From an uncultured Clostridia bacterium (GTDB taxonomy: Bacteria > Bacillota > Clostridia > Lachnospirales > Lachnospiraceae), in assembly GCA_946629525.1 (NCBI GenBank), contig CAMOXU010000019.1:1-34890 (forward strand): 34,890 nucleotides of DNA, read 5' to 3'. The translations under genes were made by a program, and so were the position numbers. Below, in pieces: positions 19,635-28,256 of this stretch (positions within the stretch are counted from its first letter, which is position 1; the number at the start of each line of letters is the position of its first letter). The notes below the pieces were generated by a model. That model was given only the letters and a program-made list of their open reading frames with translations, was not told the origin of the DNA and made no database searches.

Positions 19635-20551
19635 TGAGAATAGCAGTGATTGGCGCAGGCGCCATGGGCTCCATTTACGGAGGACACCTTTCCTTACACA
19701 ATGATGTTTATCTCGTAGATACAAATCCGAACGTAGTTGCGGCGGTCAACGAAAACGGACTGAAGCTTCAGGAATACGGAACAGACAACCTGTATCATCC
19801 GAAAGCTGTGACATCCACAGAGGGGATGGAACCCGTTGATCTGATCATTCTGTTCGTAAAAGCGCTGTTTTCAAAGGCAGCTCTTGCCGGCAACAAGGCT
19901 CTTATTGGTCCTGATACTTATGTGCTGACACTTCAGAACGGCTCCGGTCATGAAGATATCCTGGGTGAGTTCGTAGATCAGGATCATATCATCATCGGAA
20001 CCACCGAAGATAACGGCGCAGTGCTTGGAATGGGCTATATTCGCCACGGCGGAGAAGGCAACACCAACGTCGGTATGCTGGTAGAAGATAAGGAAGGCTT
20101 CCTTCCTAAACTCAAGGAATCTTTCGATGCCTGCGGTTTCAATGTCCGCATTCATTCCGTGATCCAGCAGCTGATCTGGGATAAGCTGTTTACCAACGTC
20201 TCCCTCAGCGCCGTAACGGGTGTCCTGCAGTGCAACATCGGCTATATCGCCGGCAATGAATATGCGTGGAAGATGACGACAGCTCTGATCCATGAAGCTG
20301 TGGAAGTCGCGCATGCGTTGGGGCTGAAGGCCGATGAAGAAGAGATCATTGAGAAGGTCCATAAGACCTCCGTCGGTTCTCCGGAGGGTGTGACTTCCAT
20401 ATGTGCGGATATTCGCGCGGGAAGAAGAACGGAAGTTGATACGATCAGCGGTTCTGTTGTAAGGGCCGCAAAGAAAGTCGGACTCAGCGTTCCGACGCAT
20501 GAGTTCGTCGTCAACACGATCCACGCTCTGGAAGGCAGACCGAAGGAATAA
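19634..20551 (+). CDS. Ketopantoate-reductase-like NAD(P)H-dependent reductase (ApbA/PanE family)
   Basis: 305 residues, full family length. The N-terminal Rossmann fold has GAGAMG (7-12), and K184 in WDKLFTN matches the family's catalytic lysine. The C-terminal helical domain ends with VPTHEFVVNTIHALEG. The family reduces 2-keto acids such as 2-dehydropantoate. Pantothenate genes are absent, and the gene sits in a sugar-acid operon 48 bases after the cyclase gene, so a different 2-keto acid substrate is more likely than ketopantoate. Two to three Shine-Dalgarno-like sites lie upstream in the tandem repeat. A hairpin-bearing element begins right after the stop codon. Confidence 0.85.
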   Translation: MRIAVIGAGAMGSIYGGHLSLHNDVYLVDTNPNVVAAVNENGLKLQEYGTDNLYHPKAVTSTEGMEPVDLIILFVKALFSKAALAGNKALIGPDTYVLTLQNGSGHEDILGEFVDQDHIIIGTTEDNGAVLGMGYIRHGGEGNTNVGMLVEDKEGFLPKLKESFDACGFNVRIHSVIQQLIWDKLFTNVSLSAVTGVLQCNIGYIAGNEYAWKMTTALIHEAVEVAHALGLKADEEEIIEKVHKTSVGSPEGVTSICADIRAGRRTEVDTISGSVVRAAKKVGLSVPTHEFVVNTIHALEGRPKE

Positions 20552-20751
20552 TTGTTCATTAGGCACAGTCATTGATGTTTCTGTACATATGAGCCAGGAT
20601 TTGGCTCATATGTACAGAAACATCAATGACTGTGTCTGGACAACTCAATTTTACCATGAACCAGTGAGGAGTTGTTTTATTTTATAACAAAAAGAATGCC
20701 GTAATTATGCGGCTTCTGGCGTTTCGCAAACGCCTAAATAATTGTTCATTA
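20547..20751. mobile_element. Possible miniature inserted element bounded by 15-base direct repeats
   Basis: aataattgttcatta occurs at 20547-20561 and again at 20737-20751. Between them lie a 32-base perfect inverted repeat, a smaller acaactc/gagttgt hairpin followed by ttttatttt (terminator-like) and a ggcgttt/aaacgcc hairpin (20718-20734). There is no coding capacity. The first direct repeat contains the stop codon of the upstream gene. A 15-base duplication is longer than most transposon target duplications, so a simple local duplication is an alternative. Confidence 0.4.
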
Positions 20752-20866
20752 TTGAGAGGAGACATATTTTGCCCACGAATGCCGGTTTTGCATGAGTGGC
20801 TGCAAAATAGTCATCCGAAGCCATTATGTTAAACTACATCACTTCATTTTGAGAGGAGAAAAACAA
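20552..20866 (+). other. 315-base gap before the substrate-binding protein
   Basis: Holds the hairpin element (20547-20751), then a leader in which gagaggag occurs twice (about 20754 and 20851), each after ttcatt-like sequence; only the second is placed to serve the ATG at 20867. No clear promoter was identified. Transcription of the transporter may be partly separate from the upstream enzymes. Confidence 0.5.
20564..20634. repeat. Perfect 32-base inverted repeat with 7-base loop
   Basis: The arm 20564-20595 is the exact reverse complement of 20603-20634, and wobble and Watson-Crick pairs extend it a few bases further. A stem this long and perfect, starting 13 bases after a stop codon, is exceptional for a terminator. 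No T-run follows it directly. Confidence 0.9.
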
Positions 20867-21907
20867 ATGAAGAAAAGAGGTATTGCGCTTCTGCTCGTAG
20901 GATTCATGGCACTGAGCCTTGCCGCATGCAGCGCTGAAAAGACAGTAAGAGAAGATCCGTGGGCAGCCGCATCAGGCGCAGTTGGCGGCAACAGCAATAA
21001 AGTGAAGGTCGATCCTTATGCAGGCGAAGAAGTAAAGATCGCTTACATCGCGCATGATATCGGAACCCCCAACAACCAGGGATGGAAAGAGGGAATCGAG
21101 AGAGAATGCGCATCCTGGTCTAACATAAAAGTTGATTCCTACGGTGCAGAGGAGTCTGCTGAAAAACAGGTCCAGATCATGACAGACTGCATCAACCAGG
21201 GCTACAATGCAATCATTCTGCAGTGTTCCGACGGAACCGCTCTGGCTCCCAGTGTACAGCAGGCTGAAGAAGCAGGCATCCCGGTCATCACAGTCAACCT
21301 TGACTGCGCAAGTGACACGATCCACAGCGCGCTGGTCATGGCTGTTGACTACGATGCAGGCCGTATGGCAGCTGATAAGATGGCTGAGCAGCTGGGCGAG
21401 ACCGGAGAGATCGCCATCATCCAGGGCGTTCCCGGACTGGAGCGTACTGATAACCTTGAGAGGGGTTTCCGTGATACGATCGCCAAGTACCCCGACATCA
21501 AGATCGTAGAGGCACAGTCCGCCTCCTTCTCGAAAGATACAGCTATAACAGTTATGAACTCCTTCCTTCAGTCCCATCCGGATCTTAAGGGCGTATTTGC
21601 AATCAACGATGCGATGGCAGAAGGTGCAGCGCTTGCAGCACAGTCCAAAAACAAGAAGGGCCAGATCTGCATCTGGGGCGCTGACGGTGAGAAGGATGCC
21701 CTTGCTATGATCGAGAGCGGTGACATGGCCGGAACGATCTACACTAACAGCTGGGACGAAGGATCTACTGCTGCGAAGATCGCTCTGCTTATGATCGGTT
21801 CTGAGTACGATTATACATGCCTTACTGCAACACCGAAGGTCATCATGGAGCCCATCGTTGTAACAGCCGAGAATGTCGGCACTATTGCTGAGGAAGACCG
21901 CTGGTAA
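20867..21907 (+). CDS. Sugar ABC transporter substrate-binding lipoprotein (RbsB-like)
   Basis: 346 residues. A signal peptide with lipobox LAAC puts the lipidated cysteine at residue 21, so the mature protein is anchored on the outer face of the membrane. The body is a two-lobed periplasmic-binding fold of the ribose/galactose class: VKIAYIAHDIGTPNNQGWKEG near the start, and GVFAINDAMAEGAALAAQ in the second lobe. It delivers a sugar-like ligand to the two permeases downstream. The ATG at 20867 has gagaggag upstream; an earlier in-frame ATG at 20792 would push the signal peptide inward. A 162-base gap with a hairpin follows, common where the binding protein is needed in excess. Confidence 0.9.
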   Translation: MKKRGIALLLVGFMALSLAACSAEKTVREDPWAAASGAVGGNSNKVKVDPYAGEEVKIAYIAHDIGTPNNQGWKEGIERECASWSNIKVDSYGAEESAEKQVQIMTDCINQGYNAIILQCSDGTALAPSVQQAEEAGIPVITVNLDCASDTIHSALVMAVDYDAGRMAADKMAEQLGETGEIAIIQGVPGLERTDNLERGFRDTIAKYPDIKIVEAQSASFSKDTAITVMNSFLQSHPDLKGVFAINDAMAEGAALAAQSKNKKGQICIWGADGEKDALAMIESGDMAGTIYTNSWDEGSTAAKIALLMIGSEYDYTCLTATPKVIMEPIVVTAENVGTIAEEDRW

Positions 21908-21931
21908 GCAGTATTTTCAGTGATAGGGAAT

Positions 21932-21957
21932 GGGCAGGAATCTCCTGATACCTGCCC
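21932..21957 (+). promoter_or_regulatory. Intercistronic hairpin after the binding-protein gene
   Basis: gggcagg and cctgccc form a 7-base-pair stem with a 12-base loop. Two Ts follow, too few for full termination. Likely a partial terminator or RNA-stabilising structure giving more binding protein than permease. Confidence 0.45.
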
Positions 21958-22069
21958 TTATGCACTTTCCCGCAGCCGGAATACCGGACAGGTCTCATAT
22001 TCGGAACAGTTTGCTTCAAGATGGCTGGACGGTGTGTACGGGGATGTGTAAGAGAGGAGGAAATAACAA

Positions 22070-23080
22070 GTGAAACGGATGAATCAGACAACGATGCGCC
22101 GCTTGGTTTCCATCGGTATGCTGCTCATACTTGTCGTGCTGTTCACCATCCTTGCAGGATCGGGCAAAGGCAAGTTCTTTAATTTCGACAACCTGATCGA
22201 AGTAGTCAGAGATGCATCCATACCGGCGATCATCGGCGTTGGAGTCACATTTATTATCATTACTTCAGGAATCGATCTTTCAACGGGAAGTATGATGGCG
22301 CTGGTCGGTATGACAATGGCGAATATCTATGCTTATACATTACTTCCCTTCCGGGTAATGATACCTATAGGCATTCTGGTCGGTCTGCTTTGCGGACTCA
22401 TCAATGGTATCATTGTCGCCAAGTTCAATGTTCCGGAGTTTATCGGCACACTGGCTACGATGAGTATTTTCAGAGCGCTCACCTACATCATTGCGATCAG
22501 AGATGATAACGGTGTCATTATGAGCCAGCCGATGAAGCATACCCAGTACGCATGGCTGGGCGGCGGTATCGGCAAATTCTATTATGTTATTATGGCGATG
22601 ATCATTATTGTGGTGACTGGTCAGATCGTTCTGAAGTATACCCGCTACGGAACAAATCTGTATTCTGTAGGTGCCAGCAAGAAGGCAGCTACTCTTTCCG
22701 GTATTAATGTTGCGAAGACCAGAATTATTGCCTATGTCATCACCGGATTTACCGTAGCAGTAGGCGCTGTTTTCACAACAGCAAGACTGCAGAGTGCAAC
22801 CACAGCAGTTGGTGTGGACTTTGAGTTCAACCCGATCGCAGCGGCGGTCGTCGGCGGCGTGGCTCTGTCAGGCGGCAGCGGTGACGTTATCGGAACACTG
22901 ATCGGTGCGCTGTTCATGGCTACACTGGAGAACGGTGTCCGTAAGCTTTCCATCAATACAGCGTATCAGTATGTAATTAAAGGCGCTATTATTATTGCGG
23001 TCGTCATTTTCGATGCTACCTACAAGGCTCGTATGGACCGCAAGGCAAGAGAAGAAGGAGCTAAGGAGGGGCTTGAATAA
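22070..23080 (+). CDS. Sugar ABC transporter permease (RbsC-like), first of two
   Basis: 336 residues with about 8-10 hydrophobic segments, typical of the BPD_transp_2 family. Family motifs include FIIITSGIDLSTGSMMAL and the C-terminal VGGVALSGGSGDVIGTLIGAL. The start is GTG at 22070 with agaggagg ending 9 bases upstream. The stop overlaps the next start by one base (TAATG), so translation is coupled to the ATPase. A second, non-identical permease follows the ATPase, so the channel is probably a heterodimer. Confidence 0.9.
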   Translation: MKRMNQTTMRRLVSIGMLLILVVLFTILAGSGKGKFFNFDNLIEVVRDASIPAIIGVGVTFIIITSGIDLSTGSMMALVGMTMANIYAYTLLPFRVMIPIGILVGLLCGLINGIIVAKFNVPEFIGTLATMSIFRALTYIIAIRDDNGVIMSQPMKHTQYAWLGGGIGKFYYVIMAMIIIVVTGQIVLKYTRYGTNLYSVGASKKAATLSGINVAKTRIIAYVITGFTVAVGAVFTTARLQSATTAVGVDFEFNPIAAAVVGGVALSGGSGDVIGTLIGALFMATLENGVRKLSINTAYQYVIKGAIIIAVVIFDATYKARMDRKAREEGAKEGLE

Positions 23081-24597
23081 TGGCAGGAAATACATTGATT
23101 GAAGCCAAAGGCATATATAAGAGCTTTTCCGGTGTTCCGGTTCTTCAGGATGTCCGTTTTGAAGTCAAGGCCGGTGAAGTGCATGCACTGATGGGAGAGA
23201 ACGGTGCAGGCAAATCTACACTGATCAAGATCATCACGGGTGTATATACGAAAGATGATGGTCAGATCTATTGGGAGGGAAATCCTGTAGAGATCAACAG
23301 TTATCAGGATTGCCAGAAGCTCGGCGTAGCTTGTATCTATCAGGAACTTTCTGTAATCCCGCCTCTGACGGTCGCTCAGAATGTATTCCTTGGCAGAGAA
23401 CCGCGCAAAGGCGTATTTATCGATTATGCCAAGATGAATAAGATGACCCAGGAACTGATCGACAAGTACCAGTTCCCTCTGAAGCCGACGACAATCGTTG
23501 ACAATCTGGGTATCGGACAGAGACAGCTGATCGAGATCCTCAAGGGACTTTCTCAGAATTCCAAGCTGCTGATCATGGACGAGCCGACAGCTTCTCTCTC
23601 CGGTAAAGAGGCGGAGATGCTTTTCAAGATCATCCAGACGCTTCGCAGCGAAGGCGTTTCGATCATCTACATTTCTCACAGACTTGAGGAAGTCTACATG
23701 CTTTCCGATCGTCTGACGATCCTTCGTGACGGTAAGAACGCAGCAGTCCTTGAGAAGAAGGATATCATTCCTGCAAAGGTCATCGAGACAATGATCGGCA
23801 AGGTAGTCGACGAGTCTGCGGGATCCCGAAAGATGCTTCATTCGGATGACAGTGCGGAAGTCAGACTGGATGTCAGAAATCTCACGGACAAGACCGACCG
23901 CTATCGCAATATCAGCTTCCAGGTCCACAGAGGTGAGATCCTTGGATTGGGCGGTCTGATCGGCGCAGGCAGAACAGAAGTTGTCCGTGCAATTTACGGC
24001 GTTGACAAAGCTGCGTCCGGCGAAGTCTATCTGGATGGCAAGAAGCTTGATCCATCTCCGAAGGCAAGTATCCTGGAAGGAATCGGATTTGTTCCGGAGG
24101 ACAGAAGAAATCAGGGCTTTATCCCGCTTTTGTCCACGACCAAGAACGTTGCGCTTACCAACTATGACATTGTCAAGATCAACGGCACATCCATCTCGGA
24201 TGCGGATGAGCTTGCAATGAGTAAGAGGGCGATCCAGGCAATCGATATTCGTCCTTCTGATCCTGACAAGCAGGTCGGCGTTATGTCCGGTGGTAATCAG
24301 CAGAAAGTCGTCCTCGGCAAGTGGCTGATGAGAGATCTTAAGCTGCTGATCGTTGATGAGCCTACGGCAGGTATCGACGTCGGTGCCAAGGATGAGATCT
24401 ACTCGATCTTGGAAGACCTTGCAAAGAAGGGTGTTGCTGTCATCGTAGTTACTTCTGACCTTCAGGAGCTGCTTCGTGTATCCCACAGAATCATCGTCAT
24501 GCGCAAGGGAAATATTGTTAAAGAGTTCAAGAATGTTGAGGTAACGCAGTCCAAGGTTCTTTCCGCTGGACAGGGTGTAGAAGAGGAGGCGGAATAA
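23080..24597 (+). CDS. Sugar ABC transporter ATP-binding protein (RbsA/MglA-like, two nucleotide-binding domains)
   Basis: 505 residues, the standard length for double-domain sugar ATPases. The first domain has a full Walker A (GENGAGKST, about 39-47) and Walker B LLIMDEPTASLS. The second has the degenerate Walker A GLIGAGRTE seen across the RbsA/MglA group, plus SGGNQQKVVLGKWL and LLIVDEPTAGID. It powers import by the two flanking permeases. It overlaps both neighbours by one base, giving tight translational coupling across the three genes. Confidence 0.93.
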   Translation: MAGNTLIEAKGIYKSFSGVPVLQDVRFEVKAGEVHALMGENGAGKSTLIKIITGVYTKDDGQIYWEGNPVEINSYQDCQKLGVACIYQELSVIPPLTVAQNVFLGREPRKGVFIDYAKMNKMTQELIDKYQFPLKPTTIVDNLGIGQRQLIEILKGLSQNSKLLIMDEPTASLSGKEAEMLFKIIQTLRSEGVSIIYISHRLEEVYMLSDRLTILRDGKNAAVLEKKDIIPAKVIETMIGKVVDESAGSRKMLHSDDSAEVRLDVRNLTDKTDRYRNISFQVHRGEILGLGGLIGAGRTEVVRAIYGVDKAASGEVYLDGKKLDPSPKASILEGIGFVPEDRRNQGFIPLLSTTKNVALTNYDIVKINGTSISDADELAMSKRAIQAIDIRPSDPDKQVGVMSGGNQQKVVLGKWLMRDLKLLIVDEPTAGIDVGAKDEIYSILEDLAKKGVAVIVVTSDLQELLRVSHRIIVMRKGNIVKEFKNVEVTQSKVLSAGQGVEEEAE

Positions 24598-25580
24598 TGA
24601 AGAATTTTAACTGGAGTAAATACAGTAAGCCGATCATCCTCGTTGTATTTGTTATCGTACTGTCCATTCTTCGTCCGAAGGCTTTCCTGTCACTGGACAA
24701 CTTCAGTAACGTCCTGTGGTCTGTAGCGGTCATCGGAATCATGGTCAGTGGATCGATCTTCGTATTCCTGATCGGCGGTATCGACCTTTCTATCGCGACA
24801 CTGTGTGCTTTTTCAGCGGTCGTAGTCGTTTCTGTCACGCATATGTTGGGCGATACGCCTGTTGCGGTGATTGTAGGCGTTCTGTGCGCACTCGCTGTCG
24901 GTGCACTCGCAGGTGCGATCCATGGTATTATTATCACAACGTTCAAGATCCCGGCTTTCCTGGTAACTTTTGCGTCACAGAGTATTTTCCTGGGACTCGC
25001 TATGGTCTTCACGAACAACAAGATCGTCAGCTGCACAGTTCCCGCGTTCACAGCAATCGGTGCATTTAAGATCCTTGGATTCCCGCTTCCGGTATATTTC
25101 ATGGTGATCATCGCATTGCTCAGCTGGTATATACTCAGAAAGACAGTATACGGCAGATATGTATACGCGGTCGGCGGCAACCCGACAGCATCCGAGATTT
25201 CCGGTATCAACGTTAAGCTTGCTTCTATCATCTGCTACGTACTTTCCGGTCTGACGACTGCTATGGGTGGTATCGTGCTCGCGTCCATGACACAGCAGGC
25301 TTCCTCCGGAACCGGCTCAGGCTACACCAATGATGTTATCACGGCAGCGGTCATCGGCGGCGTCTCCCTTCTGGGCGGCGAAGGTACGGTGCCCGGAGCG
25401 ATCTTCGGTGCAGTCCTGATGGGTCTTCTGAACAATGGTCTGAACCTTATGTCCGTACCGTCCACACATGCCGGTCTGGTCAAAGGTCTCGTTATCGTAG
25501 TTGCAGTTGCGTTCGATGCTATGCAGCACGCAGATCAGTCCAGAAAGAAAGTCAAAAAGATCAAGAAGGCGAGTGCCTGA
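24597..25580 (+). CDS. Sugar ABC transporter permease (RbsC-like), second of two
   Basis: 327 residues, about 8-10 membrane segments. Family landmarks are IFVFLIGGIDLSIATLCAF and VIGGVSLLGGEGTVPGAIFGAV, with a lysine-rich C-terminal tail (QSRKKVKKIKKASA). It differs clearly from the first permease, implying a two-permease channel. It overlaps the ATPase stop by one base. A stem-loop of 9 pairs follows (25598-25619), before the amidohydrolase gene. Confidence 0.9.
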   Translation: MKNFNWSKYSKPIILVVFVIVLSILRPKAFLSLDNFSNVLWSVAVIGIMVSGSIFVFLIGGIDLSIATLCAFSAVVVVSVTHMLGDTPVAVIVGVLCALAVGALAGAIHGIIITTFKIPAFLVTFASQSIFLGLAMVFTNNKIVSCTVPAFTAIGAFKILGFPLPVYFMVIIALLSWYILRKTVYGRYVYAVGGNPTASEISGINVKLASIICYVLSGLTTAMGGIVLASMTQQASSGTGSGYTNDVITAAVIGGVSLLGGEGTVPGAIFGAVLMGLLNNGLNLMSVPSTHAGLVKGLVIVVAVAFDAMQHADQSRKKVKKIKKASA

Positions 25581-25597
25581 TTGTAAAAACGAGGCAA

Positions 25598-25619
25598 AGG
25601 GCTTGCTTTTGCAAGCCCT
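25598..25619 (+). promoter_or_regulatory. Intercistronic hairpin
   Basis: agggcttgc and gcaagccct pair perfectly around a tttt loop. No T-tract follows, and it sits directly upstream of the amidohydrolase ribosome site. Likely an RNA processing or stability element rather than a full terminator. Confidence 0.45.
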
Positions 25620-25645
25620 GATCAACATTGGAAAGAGGGCTACTT

Positions 25646-26563
25646 ATGAAAAAAATTGATGCACATTTACATCTGGCAAAGATTGTAGCAGGCTATTGCA
25701 GACGCGGCGAGCTTCGCGCCATTGGAGAAGGAAAATGCCAGTGGGGCAGCGGAGAAGTGTTCCAGCTTTTCCCGCAGACGGGAGAATATGGAGAGGACTG
25801 CTTTACCGCAGAACAGGCGCTTGCGATCATGGATCGCAACGACGTTGAAAAAGCCGTTCTTATGAATGGCAGTATGTACGGCTTCCAGAACATTTACCAT
25901 GAAGAACTTCTTGAGAAGTACCCGGATCGTTTCTGCCCGTCCTGTGAGGTCGAGCCTTTTGCGACCAACCATATGGAAACTCTGCAGAGATTCCTCGAGG
26001 AGAAGCACTTCCATCTTGTCAAGTTCGAAGTCAGCTCCGGCGGTGGACTGATGGGATGCCACGATCCGTTCGATCTGTCCGGTGACAGAATGATGGAGAT
26101 CTACAAGATGATTGAAAAGAATCATGGCGTCGTCGCACTGGATGTAGGTGATATCCTGATGGAGAGCCATCAGACTACCGCTCTGATGCGTATAGCTGAC
26201 AGATGCCCGGACCTCAAGATCGTGATCTGCCATCTTCTTGCACCTATGCGCGAGAAGAAGAGAGAGTGGAAAGCAGAGCTCCAGATGCTCAAGCAGGCGA
26301 ATGTCTGGTTCGACATTGCTGCAATGCCTAAGATCATGTCTCCTGATGTATATCCTTATCCCGAGACCGTTGAGACTTTGGCGGAAGCCAGAGATATCAT
26401 CGGTGCGGACAGGATGATGTGGGGGACCGATGCTCCGTTTGCTGCCACACAGGATACTTACGAGCATCTCACAGATTATCTTGAGAAGTCCAACGTCTTT
26501 ACACAGAAAGAGCTGGAGGACATCTATTACAACAACGCACAGTTGGTCTACTTCACAAAATAA
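25646..26563 (+). CDS. Amidohydrolase-family (Amidohydro_2) TIM-barrel hydrolase
   Basis: 305 residues. HxH motif DAHLHL (H7, H9), a further histidine H196 in VICHLLAP and D262 in MMWGTDAP are the metal-site residues of the 2-pyrone-4,6-dicarboxylate-lactonase/decarboxylase branch of the superfamily. Such enzymes hydrolyse lactones or decarboxylate ring acids. With the cyclase-family hydrolase and the keto-acid reductase it may form a lactone-opening route; the exact reaction is unknown. The ATG at 25646 is preferred over TTG at 25628, which overlaps the gaaagaggg ribosome site and would add six residues before the catalytic HxH strand. Last gene of the operon, followed by a strong terminator. 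Confidence 0.85.
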   Translation: MKKIDAHLHLAKIVAGYCRRGELRAIGEGKCQWGSGEVFQLFPQTGEYGEDCFTAEQALAIMDRNDVEKAVLMNGSMYGFQNIYHEELLEKYPDRFCPSCEVEPFATNHMETLQRFLEEKHFHLVKFEVSSGGGLMGCHDPFDLSGDRMMEIYKMIEKNHGVVALDVGDILMESHQTTALMRIADRCPDLKIVICHLLAPMREKKREWKAELQMLKQANVWFDIAAMPKIMSPDVYPYPETVETLAEARDIIGADRMMWGTDAPFAATQDTYEHLTDYLEKSNVFTQKELEDIYYNNAQLVYFTK

Positions 26564-26574
26564 GCTTAAAAAGG

Positions 26575-26610
26575 GAAGGCCGTCGGCATCACGCCGACGG
26601 CCTTCTTTTT
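26575..26610. terminator. Strong bidirectional terminator
   Basis: A perfect 13-base-pair stem (26575-26587 with 26593-26605) and a 5-base loop, followed by five Ts. A-rich bases on the other side serve the convergent cupin gene. Confidence 0.88.
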
Positions 26611-26630
26611 GTTGTGGCTCTTATTTAAGA

Positions 26631-26981
26631 TCACTTTGTGTACAGGATCAGTGCGATCATCTCGATCGGTTCGCCGATGGCCTCGATGGAATGACATTCG
26701 CCATCACCACAGTAATACACGTCACCTGGCTGTACATCGACAATGGTACCGTTGTCATTGTATTTTCCGCTTCCTGAAAGGATATAATACGTCTCTGCGT
26801 CGCCTTTGTGGGTATGGAGACCGATCTTGCTTCCCGGATAAACGGTCGTGTGTCCGAATACACGGCCCTTATTTTCCATTTCCTCGGGTCCGTTCAAAAG
26901 GCTTCTTACAGTAATCTCTCCGACTCCGTTAAAGGGTGATGGCTTGGTGATGCTTTCCTTATCGTTGCTTCTTCGAATCAT
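26631..26981 (-). CDS. Single-domain cupin protein
   Basis: 116 residues, a complete small cupin. Metal-binding motif 1 is HTHKGDAETYYILSG (H56, H58, E63), and motif 2 has PGDVYYCGDGECHSI with H97. Small cupins of this type bind a metal and act as isomerases, dioxygenases or ligand sensors. It is transcribed toward the sugar operon terminator, after the LysR gene on the same strand (226-base gap), and has its own TATAAT-type -10. Its ribosome site is aggaggg. Probably an accessory enzyme for the neighbouring operon; no specific reaction can be assigned. Confidence 0.82.
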   Translation of the reverse strand: MIRRSNDKESITKPSPFNGVGEITVRSLLNGPEEMENKGRVFGHTTVYPGSKIGLHTHKGDAETYYILSGSGKYNDNGTIVDVQPGDVYYCGDGECHSIEAIGEPIEMIALILYTK

Positions 26982-27037
26982 GCGGATACCCTCCTGTTAA
27001 TGTCTGTATACTACAAGAATTTGGTACATTTTTATTC

Positions 27038-27043
27038 ATTATA
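27038..27043 (-). promoter_or_regulatory. -10 element for the cupin gene
   Basis: TATAAT on the minus strand about 57 bases before the start codon. No good -35 at 17 bases (tgccaa), so it may need an activator such as the neighbouring LysR protein. Confidence 0.45.
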
Positions 27044-27207
27044 CTATATAAAGACTGCTTTTGGCATAGATTTATTCTTCATCGCGCAATACTTGTGTGT
27101 TTAGATGTGAGATATGCGCAAAATGATACTCACCTTCATCGTGAGAACTTTTCTCGCTATGAAGAATTAAATATACCGGTCTGCCGGAGAGTGCGACTTC
27201 GTCTGTA

Positions 27208-28113
27208 TCAGAAAACATCCGGCTGCTTTCCGAGGTAGTAATTCAGCAGGTCCAAAAGCCATTGTAAAGCAGGGTTATCGTTGTGCTCCTGCCACGCAAC
27301 ACCGAATTCAATGTTCTGGCCGGAGTCTGAAAAAGGCACAAATGCCAGGCTGCCGCCAAGATATGCCTGGACATGCCGCGGCATGATGGAGACACCAAGG
27401 CGGCACTCTACGGCGAACAGTACGTCCTTGATCTGCGGGTACTCACGTATGGAGTGCGGTGAGATACCCATTTCCCGGAGGATCTGTATGCTCTGTTTAT
27501 ACATGTAAGTACCTGCATCGCGGGACAAGAACAGGAAAGTTTCATTGCCCAGTTTTTTATAGTCAATGTTGTCTTCCGTAAGAAAAGGCGCGTCCTTGGG
27601 ACAGACCAGGCAGTAATAGTCTGTGGTCAGCTTCTGACAGGTGTAGCCCGGAAGACGTTTAAGATCGAAGTACACAGAGAACAGCAGGTCGAAAGGCTTC
27701 TGTTCCGCCTGCTGCATAAGACCGCCGGCATGGTCCCGGACAAGCTCCAGCTCGACCTGCGGATACTGGCTTTTGAAATCCGCCAGAATAGTCGGCAGAA
27801 AATGCTGTGAAGGTGCATTCAGGTAGCCGATGCGAAGCTTTTTGGTACCGGATTCCCGGAGCAGCTGCAGATTTCGCCGGGCATGTTCCTCCTGTTCCAG
27901 GATATGTCTGGCATATTCTGCAAAAAGCTTTCCGGCCTCAGTCATCGAGACGCTGCGGGTCGTGCGCTTGAACAGCGGTGTGCCCAATTCCTTCTCCAGA
28001 GCAGCGATCTGGTGAGTGATGGCGGGCTGGGTGATATAGAATTCTTTGGCAGCCTCTGTAAAGTTTTCATGTCGGGCAACTGCAAGGAAATAGCGAAGTT
28101 GGTCTGTATTCAT
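27208..28113 (-). CDS. LysR-family transcriptional regulator
   Basis: 301 residues, standard LTTR length. The N-terminal winged helix-turn-helix spans about 1-60 (FTEAAKEFYITQPAITHQIAALEKEL), with a linker helix after it. The ligand domain (about 90-295) starts KKLRIGYLNAPSQHFLP and has two lobes for a small metabolite. It lies between the sugar operon/cupin and the redox operon; its promoter region contains an inverted repeat. It could control the divergent redox operon at 28485, the usual LysR arrangement, as well as the cupin. Ribosome site (aggaggc) lies about 14 bases from the ATG, so the start could be slightly different. Confidence 0.9.
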   Translation of the reverse strand: MNTDQLRYFLAVARHENFTEAAKEFYITQPAITHQIAALEKELGTPLFKRTTRSVSMTEAGKLFAEYARHILEQEEHARRNLQLLRESGTKKLRIGYLNAPSQHFLPTILADFKSQYPQVELELVRDHAGGLMQQAEQKPFDLLFSVYFDLKRLPGYTCQKLTTDYYCLVCPKDAPFLTEDNIDYKKLGNETFLFLSRDAGTYMYKQSIQILREMGISPHSIREYPQIKDVLFAVECRLGVSIMPRHVQAYLGGSLAFVPFSDSGQNIEFGVAWQEHNDNPALQWLLDLLNYYLGKQPDVF

Positions 28114-28227
28114 GAAGTCAGCCTCTTGCCTCCTGGATTAATAAAAAATGTTTATTAGTCAGCAAAATTTTCTGAATTTCTGTTTTATCTGCTTTTGTGA
28201 TAAAAAATTAGTGAAAGAAACATTGTT

Positions 28228-28256
28228 ATTGTAGTATGAATTTGTGCAAATTGAAA
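28228..28256 (-). promoter_or_regulatory. Promoter of the LysR gene
   Basis: On the minus strand TTTCAA (28256-28251), a 17-base spacer and TACAAT (28233-28228). The leader is about 110 bases. Confidence 0.5.

Noticed and set aside
19634-20551. True panE of pantothenate synthesis
   Set aside because: Family match is good, but no panB/panC/panD neighbours and the operon context is sugar-acid catabolism.
23020-24486. 488-codon minus-strand frame across the sugar ATPase
   Set aside because: Antisense shadow of a gene with complete Walker motifs.
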